From: Hirsutella rhossiliensis
Taxonomy: Eukaryota > Ascomycota > Sordariomycetes > Hypocreales > Ophiocordycipitaceae
Direction: 5' to 3'
DNA length: 64,000 nucleotides
Assembly (NCBI RefSeq): GCF_020360975.1
Contig: NW_025408682.1
Span: 1-64,000, forward strand
The notes under the pieces are model-generated. The model was not told where the DNA came from. It saw only the letters and a program-made list of their open reading frames with translations, and searched no databases. Position numbers and translations under genes: made by a program. Positions 50,058 to 62,724 of the stretch are shown piece after piece; positions within the stretch are counted from its first letter, which is position 1; every line of letters begins with the position of its first letter.

Positions 50058-53000
50058 TAATGCCCTCCCTTAAGCGCGGCGTAGCGCTGCTCTATTAATA
50101 GCTCCTATATAATTAGGCTTATACCGCGGGCTCTTCCCTACCCTTTCCTATTAATCGGGCTAGCCCTACTAGCCCTATTATCCCCGCGCTTATTAGCCTA
50201 AGTAGCTAGGACCTAGCTCTATACTTATCGGCTAGCTAGCCGTTTAAATAAGGGCGTAACCTATTATATACGCCCCTAGGTAGCCGGCGGCCGGTCTAGA
50301 CCTATATAAGCCTTAGGTTGCCCGTCCCCTCTACCTTAGGTAGTATCTTCTACTAAGGGGTACATAAGGCGGTATCCCCCTTTCCTTCTTCTCTTCCTTT
50401 TCTCCTTTCTTTAACTATAGTAATAGTATTAATAAGTAAGTTCCGCTTTACTTAAGGTATTAGTTTATTCTTAGCTATATAGGCCGCTCTATTAATATAT
50501 ACTTATAGTAATAGTAGTAATAGTAATAATAGCCCTAATAATAATAATAACTCTAACTAGTAAGTTCCGCGCCTTATAAAGTAGGAGGCTATATTCCGTT
50601 ATATTAACTTCCGCGATAGATATATCTACCTCTCCCTCTCCTACCTCCTCCTTTTTAAAGCGTATAGAGTCGTTCGTCGACGCTATACTAGCCGCGGCTA
50701 ACGACGACTCCGCCGCTACCACCGCTCCTACCCGCGCCGCTACCACCGCTCCTACTACCGCCGCCGCCGCCTCTACTACGCTATTCGCTCTTACGTCGCC
50801 CCTTAGGGTAACGACGCCGTCCCCGCCGCTACCTATAACGCCCGGCCCCTTAGCCCCCGCCTCCGTCTCCGCTACCCCTATAAGTCTATAGTTAGGTAAG
50901 CATAATAAATATTATCCGCTAACCTCTTATAGTATAAGCGCTAAGTATAGGCTAGTGCCGCTTACTTAGCCCCCTATATACGTTATACGTTATAGGAGCT
51001 CGACTACTCTAACTAGGCCGGGCGCCGCCGCGGCGGCAGCTACTACTAGTGCGCGCGCGCCGGCCGCGCTTATAAGGCGGCGCCTCCCGTCTTACTCGCT
51101 ATAGCGTCGGCTTAGAAGGCCGGCTTATATAGGCAGGCGTAGGGGGCTACTAAGAAGCGCCTTACTACCGCCGCCGCCGCCTACTATAACCTCCGCGCCC
51201 TCGAGTAATAGGGCCTTATACTTAAGTAAGTCCTTACTCCTCTACTCCCCTATTTCCGCCTCTAATATACCCGGCGCTAGGGATACTACCTCCGTCGCCT
51301 TATCGGCGGTCCCCTTAGCCGTGCCCGCCTCCGCTACCGCCGCTACCCTTACTGCCGCCGCTAGCCGCCGCCCTTTTACCCTTAGAGCTACTACTACCGC
51401 TAACTAGCTTATAGGCTTAAAGGGCCGCCTTAGTGCCTTAAAGACCGCCGCCGCCGTTAATAAGAAAAAGGAGGCTAATAAGGACGACGATAATAAGGAT
51501 AATAATAATAATAATAATAAGGAATAGGCCTAGGTAGTTTAAGGGCTCTACTTTATAATAAACGCTATTTTTATCTTTACTTATACTATTATACTTATAT
51601 TACCTATATTACTATAACTACCCCCTTTACTTTACTTACTTTATAGTCTTAGCTTAGGCCGCTACTAATAGTTTATTAGTTTATTATTCTTATTTACTAG
51701 TCTATATAAGGCCTTAAACTTATTAAGGGCTATAGCTCTTATAAACTTATATATAGGTTCCTATATAGGGTCGAGGTACCCGCGCTACTTAACGAGAACC
51801 TCCTAGCGTTTCCCTTAGCCTACCTTCTTTTAGCGTATAGCCTATATCTCTTTAACCTTAAATTCGTCGTCCCCCTTTACTTTAAACGTAGGTAGTTAAG
51901 CGTCCGCTATTTCTTATCTAGGTAGCGGCTTAAAGGAGGCTTAGTAAAGGAGGTTAACGTTAACCTTATTATAGACCCTTATTAAGAGACTATTAAGCTT
52001 AACTACCTATAGGCTAATAACCCTTTATACTATAAACTTTATATATAGTTAGTCTAACTTCTTCTTTAGTTACGCTAACCTATAATTATAAAGGTCGAGC
52101 TATACTTTATCTCTTACTATAAACCTATCCGCTAGCGCCTTAGTCTTATTAGTATACCGCTCTTAATCCTATACTATAGCGGCTATCGTAGATTAATAGT
52201 ATTCTATAGTTTCTTATAGCTTTTATATAAACGCGGAAGCGTAGCTCTCTAGTAATATACTACTATACTACTCCGCTACTATGTCTATAGTAAATAGGAT
52301 TAAGGAGGGCGGCTTAAAGCTATACGTTATAAAGAAGGGGGCTATCTTAATAGAGATTTACGGTCTACTATTTAGCGCGAGCTAGGTAGTAGGGAGCTAG
52401 CGGTCTTAGTCCGCTTAGTTATAGGCTATAACTGCCTATAGGTATACCTATACTTCTTAGTTAACCTTCTTAGGTCCCTTATTAGTCTATAAGTAGTAAG
52501 CTATATTAAGTAGCTATATAATTTAAAGTAGCTAGTATAAGTACTATTAAAAGCGGCTAGCTTAGTTCGACCCTTTATCGCTTATAATAAAGGCCGGCTA
52601 GCTATATAAGCGGGCTTAGTACTAAAGGAAGCGCTTTACGTAGGCTTTTATATCTATAGATAGTATTAGCTTTAGTACTACTAATTTACTAAGTCGGTCC
52701 TTAATTACCTATATATAGCGGTTACCGCCCTCTATAAGCGGGAGGTCTATTATAAAGTCTATCTATATATATATATAGAACCGGTCTAGTACTAAAAGCT
52801 ACTTTAGTAGCCCCTTAAGCTACGCCTTCTAGATCTTTATATAGCTATAGATATCGTAGTTATAAAGGAAGCGATAAACGTAGTACTATAAGAGGGGCTA
52901 GTAAAAGTCCCTTATAAGGCCTACCGCTATACCTTATTTGCCTAGGTAACCTACGATACTAAAGTTATAGATAAGTTAGACTAGCCTCCCTCGGAGCTTA

Positions 53001-56000
53001 TTCTATTTATCTAGCTCCGGCGGTCCCTCCTTCTTCTTAGCCTCCGTAGTATACGGTATACCTAGTACCTATAGTCTCTCCTACTAGCGTAGATGCCCCC
53101 GTAGGTCGATATAGTAGTCGGCTACCTATACTTTTAGCTTTAGCTTTAGATCTAGGTATCGAGCGCCGGACTTAATAGCGCGGCGTATGCCTTTATAAGT
53201 ACGGTCTAGAGCCGTTAACCTATCCTATAAGCGTTAAAGGGCCTTATCTTAGAATACTCTCGCCGCGCGTGCCCTTAGGCCGGTCTATCCCTCCTCGCCG
53301 GGCTAAGGTAAGGGCGCGGAGGGAAGCTTATTCGCTAGCACCGCGCCTTCCTTTACTAGGGAAGCTCCTATATAAGTCCGGAGTACTTCCTACGGGATAA
53401 GCTATAGATCCTAGGCCTCGATATCCGCCCCCGTTAGCTAGTCTTAATCCCTTTAAGAAAGCGCGTCTAGGACCGCGGAGTCCCGCTTAAGGCGGTACTT
53501 AATTAAGAAGTTAAAGCGTAAAAGATACTCCGCTTAGCGGGCTTACTGCTCTAAGAGGTATTAGCGAGTTATAAAGTACTTAAGGTTCCTATAGTCTATA
53601 AGAACCTTAAAGCTCTCGTAGCTCTAGAGCTCCGCTTACTATTACTTAAGGTAGCTAATAATCGCTAGTATCTCTTTATTATAAATAGCGTAATTCCGCT
53701 CCGCTAAGGTTAGCTTATAGGAGTAGAACGCTACTAGTTACTTCCGCCCGTTTACCTCCTAAAAGAGCGTTCCTTTAAGTACCTAGCCGCTATAGTCTAC
53801 TTCGACTAATATAGACCGGTCGAAGTCCTACTAAAGTAGTACTAGGGCTTAAGAGAATAGGTACTTAAGCGTATAGAACGCTCCTTCCTATATAAGCCCT
53901 TAGTAAAAGGCGGTTTACTTCCTAGTAATCTTATTTAAGGGTATTATAATATAGGAGAAGCCCTTAATAAATATCTTATAATAGTTCGCGAACCTAAGGA
54001 AGCTCTATATACCTATTTATATAGTTAGGGCAGCTTAGTCCTAAATCGCCTAGATCTTTATATAATCCGCTTATATACCTATACTTATATAGATAATAAA
54101 GCCTAGGTACTTAAACCTCTTAACCTTAAATTTATACTTATCTAGGTTAAAGTAAAGCCTATAAAGTTAAAGGCGCTCTAGGACCCTTTATACTTTCTAT
54201 ATATAGTCCTTATAAGAGCCGCTTATATAGATAAGGATATTATTTATATATATAAAAGCGAACTTATCGAGGGAGTCTTAAAGTACGTTATTAATATAAC
54301 GCTAAAAGGTAGCGGGCGCTCTTAAGAAGCTAAAGGGCGTTATAAGCTACTTAAATAAGCTATAGTATATATAGAACGCCGTCTTTTACTTATTACCCTC
54401 TAAGATCTATACTTTATAAAACGCCTATTTTATATCTAGCTTTATAAACTACTTTACCTTTAAGAGGTTATAGAGCGTATCTAAGATTAAGGGTAAGGGG
54501 TAGCGGTCTAGCTTCGTAATTACGTTTTAAGCCTTATAGTTATAGTAGAACTATATCCCGCCCCTTAGTTTATATATAAATAAGACTAGCGCTCTTACTT
54601 TAGAGCTACTTACTTAAATAAAACCCTTATCTAAGAGGTCCTTTAGCGTCTTCTTAAGCACTAGTAGCTCCGCGTATAATATACTATATAGCGGTCCGAA
54701 TAGTATAAGTAGTTCCTACCCCTTCTTATTAATATAGAGTACGATCCTATAGTCTACCCCTAGCTTATATAAGTTAAGCTTATCCGCTTCCTAGGACTTA
54801 AATAGCGGTAGGAGGTCGTAAAAGCGCTTTAGTATCTACTACTATAGCTCCGAGGGCGACTTTAGCTTCTTTACTTAGAGGGCCTTATCGATATCCGCTA
54901 AGCTAACTATATAGACCGCTATATTAGCCGCTACTTAGTCTTCCTCTTACTTTAACTATTATATAGTTCTTATAAAGATAAAGGTAAGGACTTCTTATAC
55001 TAAGTATAAAGCTTATACGCTTAGTCCTATACCTATAAAACTATTATTATAGCGGACCTACCGTTATATAGGCCTAAACTATAGCTTCTTTTAGTATAGA
55101 ACTAAGTATAACTTTATATATAATAACTAGGGTTTCCTAAGTATTAAGGGAAACTTTAGTTAAGGGATTATATAGGCTAAGATAAGCTTATAGTAACCGT
55201 TAACCTTTATAGCTAGCTATATAATACCCTTAATTACCGTACCCTCTATTATACTTAAGGCGCCCTTTACTTACTTTAAAGCGATCTTTTCTACTAATAC
55301 TTATATTTCTTATATAAGCGCCTCGTTAACTATAGCATAGTACTAGTAGCCCTTATCTATAAGGGCGGCGATAGGTAAGGAGTTACGAACTATAACTTAT
55401 ATTAAAGTAGGCTCTTTTTTTATATAGGCGGATAATTCCTCCTTCTCTTTTACTAGTACTAGTAATTAGGGCTCTAGAGCCTATCTTTACTCTAGAGCTA
55501 CTCTTTTTCCTCTAGGCCTATAAGAGCAGAGTCCTCTTCGTTATCTAAGCTAAGGAGCGGTTTTATCTTCGCTACTTAAACTATTATAGGCCGCTTAGCT
55601 AAAAGGAAGTAGTATTTTAATATAAAGTATATAGACGCGCCGTAATATAAGTAGCGGCCGTTAGCTTTCTTTTTCCCGATTTCCTTACTCGTTACTTACT
55701 TCGCCCGCTACTTAAAGAGCGGGATAGTATAAGGGATATTCGATAACGACTTCCTACCGCGTTTAGCTCGGTCTATATAGGTAGCCGATATTAAGGTATC
55801 TCCGTTAGTATTAATAGTCGGCTATTCCTCTTATAGAGGGGCGGTGATCCCGTTACCGCTATATAGTATACGCTTATAAAGCTTTTAAAAACGCGGCGTT
55901 TACTTATAGCCCTATACTACCTTTATTAACTAGCTTATATACTCGCTATAGTTAGTAAGTATAATTATAGGGATAAGTAGCTCTTATAGGGCTAGCGTAA

Positions 56001-56552
56001 TTAAGTTCTATAACTATATAAGCTTTGCGCTATCTTTCTATACTATAGTTCTTACTACCTATAAGAGCGTCTCTTTAAAGTTAAGGAGGAATTCGCTAAA
56101 GGTCTACCTATCCCTTTACTTAAGGGTCTATAGCCTATCCTATACCTTCTCCCGCTCCTATACGTTGCCGAACGTATATATAAGGTATTAAAAGAAGTCT
56201 TATAGGTTACGTCTACTTTTAGGGCCGCCCTTATCCTAGATTCCGGAGATCCGCTATATCTAGGGCTCTAGTAGCGTATATAGGAGCGAATACCACGCTA
56301 TATTATAATAGCTATTTAGGCCCTATTTCTCGTTTATTATAAACTTCGTTTATAGCCGGCTAAGGAAGAAGTAGAAGGACTTAAGCTTACTATCTTAAGT
56401 CGGCTAGGGAAGCGGCTTCTATATCGGTAGTACCGCCGCCGTAACCGGTATTACTAGGGTTATAGGGGTTAACGCGGGTCTTATAAACGGCTCCCTTAGT
56501 ATAGTAAGAACCTCGTTCTTCTTACTAGCCGTCGCGCTTTTAATCGCTTCTA

Positions 56553-56695
56553 GGATAATATTAATAAGCTATATAGAGCTCTTTTATACGCGGCTAGCCC
56601 GCCCTTATATATATAGGATCTAGCCCTCTATACGTAACTATATAGCTTAGGCTATAGCCTAAGCTTATTACCTATAATAGTTAAAGACTCTTATA
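56553..56695 (-). repeat. A2 LTR (5' LTR), truncated
   Basis: It matches the last ~143 bp of the A LTR on the plus strand. The missing part is replaced by internal A sequence that in A1 lies around 8780. Confidence 0.82.
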
Positions 56696-56700
56696 ACTAT

Positions 56701-57060
56701 AGAGGTTTAGTATAATAACCTTTAGACTATTAAGCTTTTAACTAAATTAAGCGCGAAGCTTAAAATAAACCTTAAGTATATTAACGTTTATAGATACTAG
56801 CTTTATTAAGAGGTATAGTAAGATCGAATATAAGTTAGCTAGATCGTATTAATAGATAACCTAGCTAATAGTATAACGAAGGCGCTTATATACTAAAAGT
56901 ATTAGAGCTTTACTAAGTAACTAAGACTAGTAATATAGCTAGAAGATATATTAAGAGATAATATACCTAGCCGCTATATTAAAGCGTAATATCTCCCTAC
57001 TATAGTAAACTCGATAATCGCTAGATCTAATAATAAGAGCACTACTATATATACTAAGAT
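56701..57060 (+). pseudogene. Copia polyprotein, part 2: RNase H end
   Basis: The copia RNase H reading resumes right after the target duplication: SAKLKINLKYINVYRY, then EVQQDRIQV-like sequence and LANSITKALIY. This matches the copia end pattern H(I/V)...H.LR......V...P....AD..TK.L. It proves that A2 split one copia element. Confidence 0.8.
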
Positions 57061-57960
57061 TAAGGGATTTTAATAGCGTAGTTAGATCTTAATTTAGTTA
57101 AGAAACTATAAAGATCTAAGGGGTAGAAGTTAGCCTTATTTACTACTAAGAAGTAAAGCTATTACTAGACTACCCTTTAATTAGTATAATACTATAGCGC
57201 TTAAACTTATAATAATCGTAATAGCTTTACTAAGTTAAGACTAATTAATATAAGGAATATATTATTAGAAAGCCTACCTTTAAGATTACTTTTATCTTAA
57301 ATAATAACGTCGCTAGTAAAGGTACTATAGTACCTAGGCTACCTAAAGGGATGCCCTACTATGCCCCTTCTTATAAGGAAAGTTATAAATATAACTTATA
57401 ACTACTAGTTAAATAGTAAGAGTAGGTTATATAACCCTATTAATCGTAAGTTCGACTCCCCCTAGGGCGGAAGAGTAGGTTATATAACTATGCCTTAAGG
57501 GGGGCGCGGTTAACGAACTTAGGGGCCTAAGGAGATAGGATATATAGAGGAGGGTTCTCTTTATATCCTATCCTCTTAGGTCCTAGCTTTTACCTTTTAC
57601 TATATTTACCTTCCCTTTTTATAGGATATAATTAGGAGCCTCCCTTATTTTTAGATAACCTTCTTAAATAGATAATAAAGCAGCCGAATTAAATATCGGA
57701 ATAGCCTTATATTTATTAAACTAAACCCTCCTCTACCTATTACCCTACTATCTATAAGCTAGGGTAGTAAGGGGGTATATTAAGGAGAGTAGGCATAAGA
57801 GGCTATAGTTATACCTAGTAGACCTAATAGTTATATATAAGGAAGCCTGCCTAACTAATATAACTCCCTTAGCCTAAGGACCTTATATAGGCCTAACTTA
57901 GGTATAGGAATATCCTAATACCCTCTTTTAGCTAGCTATATATAGTTACTATACCTATAT
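57061..57960. other. RIP-mutated DNA, possibly copia 3' LTR or flanking repeat
   Basis: The motif GAGTAGGTTATATAAC occurs twice, near 57420 and 57470. An imperfect inverted pair, GATAGGATATA and TATATCCTATC, lies near 57535-57580. No protein can be read. This is where the copia 3' LTR should lie, but no 5' partner was found. Confidence 0.35.
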
Positions 57961-57979
57961 AAGCCCCTCTCTTATCCTA

Positions 57980-58960
57980 ATAGATAGACTAAGATATATA
58001 TTACTAAATTTACCTTTCTATACCCCTATTTCTTTTACTATACTCTTAAGCCCCTACTTAAGAATTACCTCTTATTAGTAGTAGTATCTTAATATTATTA
58101 AGCGACTTATATAAACTCTTTCTATTAATAGGTATAAATAGGTATTAAGTAAAGGTTAATTTAGTCTTAAAGTTATAGCTCTAGCTTAGCGAAAAATATA
58201 AGAATATATACCTTTTTTAATAGGCGTTTAAAATACCTCTCTAAGGAGTTAAGGTATAAGCTAAACTCTAAGAGGGACTAGCCTTCTTATTAGCGAGCCT
58301 CCTTTAATTACATCGCTAATAGTATCTCCTTATTTATAGTATCCTTAATTAATATAAGTATTTATTCTTTAAAGTATACCTAATCTATACTATATTTAGT
58401 CTAGTTAATTAGCATTTATTCTTTAAGGTATCGGCGCTATCTCGCTTTATAGTCGCTATATATATAATCTACTATATAGAAGGTCTTTATTTTATTATAA
58501 CGAAAACATTTAAGCGCTACCTTAAAGGCGTCCTTTAGATCGTAAGTCTAGTCTAGACGTTTCTATACGTTAGTAGGTTAAGATAATTAAGCGATATTTT
58601 TAATTTTAACCTCGCTATCGCGACTACCGTTCGATTTAGGGGAGTAGGACTATCGACGCTTCCCTAAATAGATAGCGATAGCACTAGCGCGTTTAGTAAT
58701 TTCCTCCTTTAATTATATAACGCGATCTTATAAGCGTTTTATCTTCTCTAGCTCCTTAATACGCGCTTATAAAGCTATAAGCTTTTCCTTATAAGACGGT
58801 TATCTTATACCTATAGGTAGCGATATCTTTAATATAGTTATAACGCTATCTATAATAGGGGTCTATTCTAAGGATATATCTTCCTATTCTTTATCTCTTA
58901 AGTAGATACTCGATATATATAGTAAAGAGGCCTTAACTAGTTAACTACTACGTCGCGCTA
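57980..58960 (-). pseudogene. LTR-retrotransposon gag remnant, RIP-mutated
   Basis: On the minus strand, right to left, there is an N-terminal coiled-coil-like stretch (KEKLIALQARIKELEKIKR near 58700-58800), then a capsid region containing LKDAFKVALKCF (about 58500) and EILLAM*LKEAR near 58290. This fits retrotransposon gag proteins. No pol or LTR follows, so it is a fragment. It does not match the gag of element C. Confidence 0.6.
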
Positions 58961-59690
58961 TAGGAGCGTTATATAGTCTTCTTTAAGTAGCTATCTTTAT
59001 TAAGTAATTAAAAAGGGAAGCTTTAGAAATTATAAGGGAATACGTATTACGGTATAATTAGTTAGGTAGTAGAGATAGCTAGAGGTACTACGCTATATAT
59101 ATTATATTCTCCTTATTATAAGACTAAAGCTTATAAGAAGAGGGATTTTTCCTTTTTTATTAGAGTAGCTAGTAGTCTATAATATATAAGTAGGGTAGGC
59201 ACGATTCCTTACCGATACCTAACCGATATATTAGTACTATATACCCTAGTACTTTATTAGCCCGTACCTCCTAGTAGCGCTCTTATATTATTAATATTAT
59301 TATTAATATTATTAGTAATAAAATATCTTAGTTTTAAAGTATCTTTCTAAAAAGAAATATAAAAGAGATATTTTTAAACTATATATATAAGTAAATATAG
59401 TTATAGCTTATAACTAATATATTTAGTAATAGATATATAATATATATATAGCCTAGTACCTTTTAAAATATAATAAATCTCTTTATATTAATCTTATTAA
59501 ACCTTACTAGCTTTAGTTAAAAGACCTATTAATTAAAAGCTAAGCTAGAGCTATTTTTACTTTAAAATTAGCTAAAAAAAAGCTAATATAAAAGAAGATA
59601 TATACTTAGATTAAGCATCGTATATTATATATATAGAAAATCGTTAAATTAGAAAGCACTAATAAATATTAAGAGGAAAGCAGGGATAGT
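58961..59690. other. End of the RIP-mutated block
   Basis: Very AT-rich DNA with runs such as TATTAATATTATTATTAATA near 59290. No coding sequence is readable. CA and TG reappear suddenly near 59680-59700. Confidence 0.5.
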
Positions 59691-60516
59691 AGTAGCAGGG
59701 AATAAAGCTATAGCAAGGGCTGTTAAAAGCTTCCTGCCTCCCTCGTTCCTTAAGGCATATCGTTACACCCGCGGAGCCTCTGTATCAAGAGGACAGCACT
59801 ATCAACATAGTCTCTCAATGCAAGAACCCAATAACCAGTAATAGTGACTGCCAGATTTGGTGCCTCTGACCACATCCCCGACGCCCTCGGCCATTTCCGT
59901 AATATTTATCAATAGGCGCATCCTACAGCGTTAAGAACACAGTTAATTATTTCACATTGTTCTATGACACACGATGATTTGTATCATTATCTCAATGAAC
60001 GGTCGACATCACCAGTAGTAACCCTCTAACTACTTTGAGTATATGACCCTCCCCTTTGAGGTGCGTACAGTTCCCCCCTCCTTTGGTAGGCCGGATAGAC
60101 AGACTTATAGGCCTGTTGGTCTGGCCTGGCCCGACGGAAACCCGCTATTGGCTAGGCAGTGGCCGCGCGCGGGACAAGTTGGAGAGGAGAGTGGTTGCCT
60201 TGTCCATCGCGTCTCTCAACAGGTAGTTCGCCTGAGCTAGCAACCAGAGACAGTAGCGGCTCTGCCAGTGCGTCACCAGGTCAAAGGCGTGCACTGTCCT
60301 CCCCTGGCCTGGCTCAGGGTAACGACGAAGGCTGCGGGATCGGTGTCGCCGAGACTCAGTGCTTCGACGTTCCGCCAAAATCCACGCGGCCGTCCAGACG
60401 CTCACGAGTGGTTGCTGCGCCGGCGGGTTTGTCAACATCCGACGTTGGCTAATTGATTATGTCATTGGCCACCTTCTCCTTACCGATACAATCTTTCTAC
60501 CGTGCTTGACCCGGGT
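59691..60516. other. Unmutated intergenic DNA downstream of the membrane protein gene
   Basis: Normal composition. Overlapping open frames on both strands at 60145-60456 contradict one another and show no domain, so I do not call a gene. The 3' end of the minus-strand gene's transcript should fall here. Confidence 0.5.
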
Positions 60517-61934
60517 TCAACTTGTTGGCCATGAAACTGGATTATGCTGCTCCCACCTAGCCGGCGGCTCCGGGCTCTCCATCTCGGCTATGTGTGGCGT
60601 CTCCGGCCCGTGATGAGTTGGGGATACGATGGCCGGTGTCATTTCTGTGCCAAGCTCCTGTGGTGTCTTCGAATGTACCCAAGCTGGTGGGGGGCTAGCC
60701 GGCGTAGATGCCATATATGAGTCGTGCGTACCGCGACTGTAGCAGCCGTCATCTAGATTCGACCTGTCGATAGACGGAGGTGGAAATGCATATGAAGCCC
60801 CGTCACCTGTCTGGCTGATAGCAGGCACGCGCTCCACCTTGGCCTGTTGTTGACGTCGGAAGAAGAGGAACATGCCAGCCGCCAACAGGACAACAACCGT
60901 TGCACCGATGCTGATTCCTGCTATGGCACCTCCAGAGAGACTGGACGACGATCCGCTGGCTGCAGGGGTGGAGACCGACCCTGACGATGCCGGGGTTGTT
61001 GGCAGAATAGGCGCTTCAGTGCCGCTTGGAGCCCCCGAGCCCTGGACGCCATATGGTTGTACGTTGGGATATACGTCGCATTGGGCGTTGGGTGCGGCAA
61101 GAGGGCAGTCCTTAGCGAGGCAGATCGAGTATAGCTGACCGTCGATAGGTGGTGAGCATCGGGTATTGTATCTCGCATTCATATAAGTAGAAAGGGTCGC
61201 GGCATCGGTGTCCGAGAATCCGTAGTACTTGCTGGCCGTGATGAGCTGGTCGATGAAATATCCGATATGCGTTTGGTTTAGATCCATGTATTTATGTACG
61301 TAGGCTGGGGTAAGAGGAGTGAATGTGTTTTCTAGGAAATTCTTGACACGGCTGCAGCCGTAAATCTTCCCAAAAGCTACATACCAATGGGAAAATAAGG
61401 TACTAGTTCAGAGAAGGAACGATAAGCGACTATATAATGTAAGAGTAGCATAGAGGTAACTTACTCTTGATTTGTTCCGCTTTTGATTTCCGCAGTAGCA
61501 GTAGAGCCATTCAGGAAGGCAATCAGGGGGGCAGTACCGCCCCCGTCTAGCCAGTCGACGCCCACGGCGTGGTCATTGAGGTTTGTGGTCGCCTCTGTCC
61601 AATGTCATCAGTTTGGAGTGGTCGGACAGGAGAGATGTCAGGCTGCCATACTCGATCCGTTGAACCACGGTCGGAGGAAGACGTCACGATCGTTAAACCT
61701 CCCGGGATTAAAGATTCCGGTGCTGTTTTCCTCGGCGAATGGGACTGTACTACCGCCGGCGTAGGCGTAAGCAACGATACCCTGCATCAGACGCAGCTGC
61801 GTCGTGCTGTTATTTCCGCCAAAGCGCTGAGAGGCATAGTAGTCACAGATGGATTGGTCGCTAGGTCGCTCGGCGAGAACCTGACTCCCTAATAAAAGAA
61901 GGAGCGGCAAAAGGAAGACGTGGTTCCGTAGCAT
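60517..61934 (-). CDS. Single-pass plasma-membrane/secretory protein, 432 aa, three exons
   Basis: Exons are 61934-61652, 61594-61465 and 61402-60517. Intron 1 (57 nt) has GTATGG...GACAG; intron 2 (62 nt) has GTAAGT...AACTAG. A later TGTAG acceptor would break the frame. The start at 61934 has context CACCATG and directly begins a signal peptide (MLRNHVFLLPLLLLLG, cut about residue 21). The ectodomain (about 22-265) has several NxS/T sites (NNST, ENST, NGS) and a Cys-rich end. A Ser/Thr/Pro-rich stalk leads to a membrane helix at about 296-319 (GISIGATVVVLLAAGMFLFF), a stop-transfer RRQQQ and a proline-rich cytoplasmic tail of about 110 residues. The architecture resembles fungal wall or surface sensors. 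The ectodomain seems of a kind conserved in ascomycetes, but I cannot name it or give its ligand. Confidence 0.75.
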
Positions 61935-62120
61935 GGTGAGCTGGGTAGGAAGAGAGAGGATGCCGGCCACTAGTCGCCGCAGAACAGGAAATGGGCCGCT
62001 CCAATATTATAGACGTAACGGACACAAACTCGGGGAAACAGGCGAGCGACTTGTTGGTCTCGTTACCTTGACAGAGTGAATTTTGCATCACACTTTACCC
62101 AAAGTAGAGAGGGAGATGTT
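61935..62120 (-). promoter_or_regulatory. Likely promoter and leader of the membrane protein gene
   Basis: Just before the start codon the minus strand has a C/T-rich leader (CCTCTCTCTTCCTACCC). A TATA-like CTATAATA lies about 75 bp upstream, near 62003-62013. These are common fungal promoter features; the transcript start is unknown. Confidence 0.4.
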
Positions 62121-62720
62121 GGTGGCTGCAGCGACAGCAGGAAGCGAACGAATAGCTGACGGTCCCATGGACAGTTGACCCAATGAACGACCAACATCGT
62201 GGACGCGTTAGGCAAGGTACAGTAGACAACCACGCACGGCATGACCCATTGGTTTCCTTTATTTTCCTTTTCAGCCCCGCCCAGCACGGCACGGCACGAC
62301 GCTTTCTTTGTTCCCCTTGGTTGCTTAGCACACGACGGCGTCTGCAGTTAGGCGTGGAGGGGCTGGGCAGGTTACGCCAAAAGGCGGGTAAGCAAACCGG
62401 GCCGCTCTCCGTGCCCTTTGCCTACTGCTCGACCGGACGTACGTTTTCTCCCCGCCTGGCCAGCAATGCTTCCTCTGGTCAAGGCATCCAATCCCGTCAA
62501 TACGCGTCGGATGCATTACGGACATGCGCCACCCAGCATACGGACATTATTTGGATAAGAACTGACAGCCTTGCGGGGGACAGCGGGGGGGCTCGATCAA
62601 CGGTAGGCAGCAGTCAGACCCATGGCAGTCTTGGCAGCGGGGAGTCCGATGAAACGGTGGATCTTTGACATGATATGATCCTCGTATAAAAGTACTTTAT
62701 ACTTACGTCCTCGCTGTTAC
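62121..62720. other. Unmutated upstream DNA, no supported gene
   Basis: A 161-codon plus frame (62183-62668) overlaps several shorter minus frames. It has no domain, signal peptide or intron, and it would run head to head with the membrane protein gene inside its probable promoter. I treat it as chance. Confidence 0.4.
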
Positions 62721-62724
62721 TTGA

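Larger units (their letters stand above)
49872..56695 (-). mobile_element. A2: second copy of the gypsy chromovirus A, inserted in copia
   Basis: It starts with a 186-bp LTR (49872-50057) like those of A1 and is flanked by a perfect duplication ACTAT (49867-49871 and 56696-56700). The RT core near 54240-54290 reads IYINNILIYI on the minus strand, and integrase TNKGPKKVN lies near 52460-52495. The right LTR is cut: only its last ~143 bp (56553-56695) remain, joined directly to internal sequence at a shared AGGAT, so a deletion removed about 43 bp of LTR and the primer-site region. It contains about 345 bp (53058-53401) missing from A1, and lacks the solo LTR found in A1. Confidence 0.9.

Noticed and set aside
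50492..50746. 84-codon minus-strand frame rich in Ala/Ile
   Set aside because: It lies in the RIPed 3' segment of A2; the counterpart in A1 is not open, and the Ile/Thr-rich end is simple-repeat translation.
57430..57470. tRNA-like T-arm sequence (AAGTTCGACTCCCCCTAG)
   Set aside because: The expected T-stem does not pair, and no anticodon or D arm lies upstream.
60145..60456. Overlapping ~97-codon frames on both strands
   Set aside because: They conflict with each other, have no domain or introns and lie in the 3' flank of the membrane protein gene.
61483..61892. Plus-strand frames of 93 and 107 codons
   Set aside because: They are antisense to exons 1 and 2 of the membrane protein gene.
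62183..62668. 161-codon plus-strand frame
   Set aside because: It sits in the probable promoter of the minus-strand gene, has several antisense frames of similar quality and no recognisable motif.
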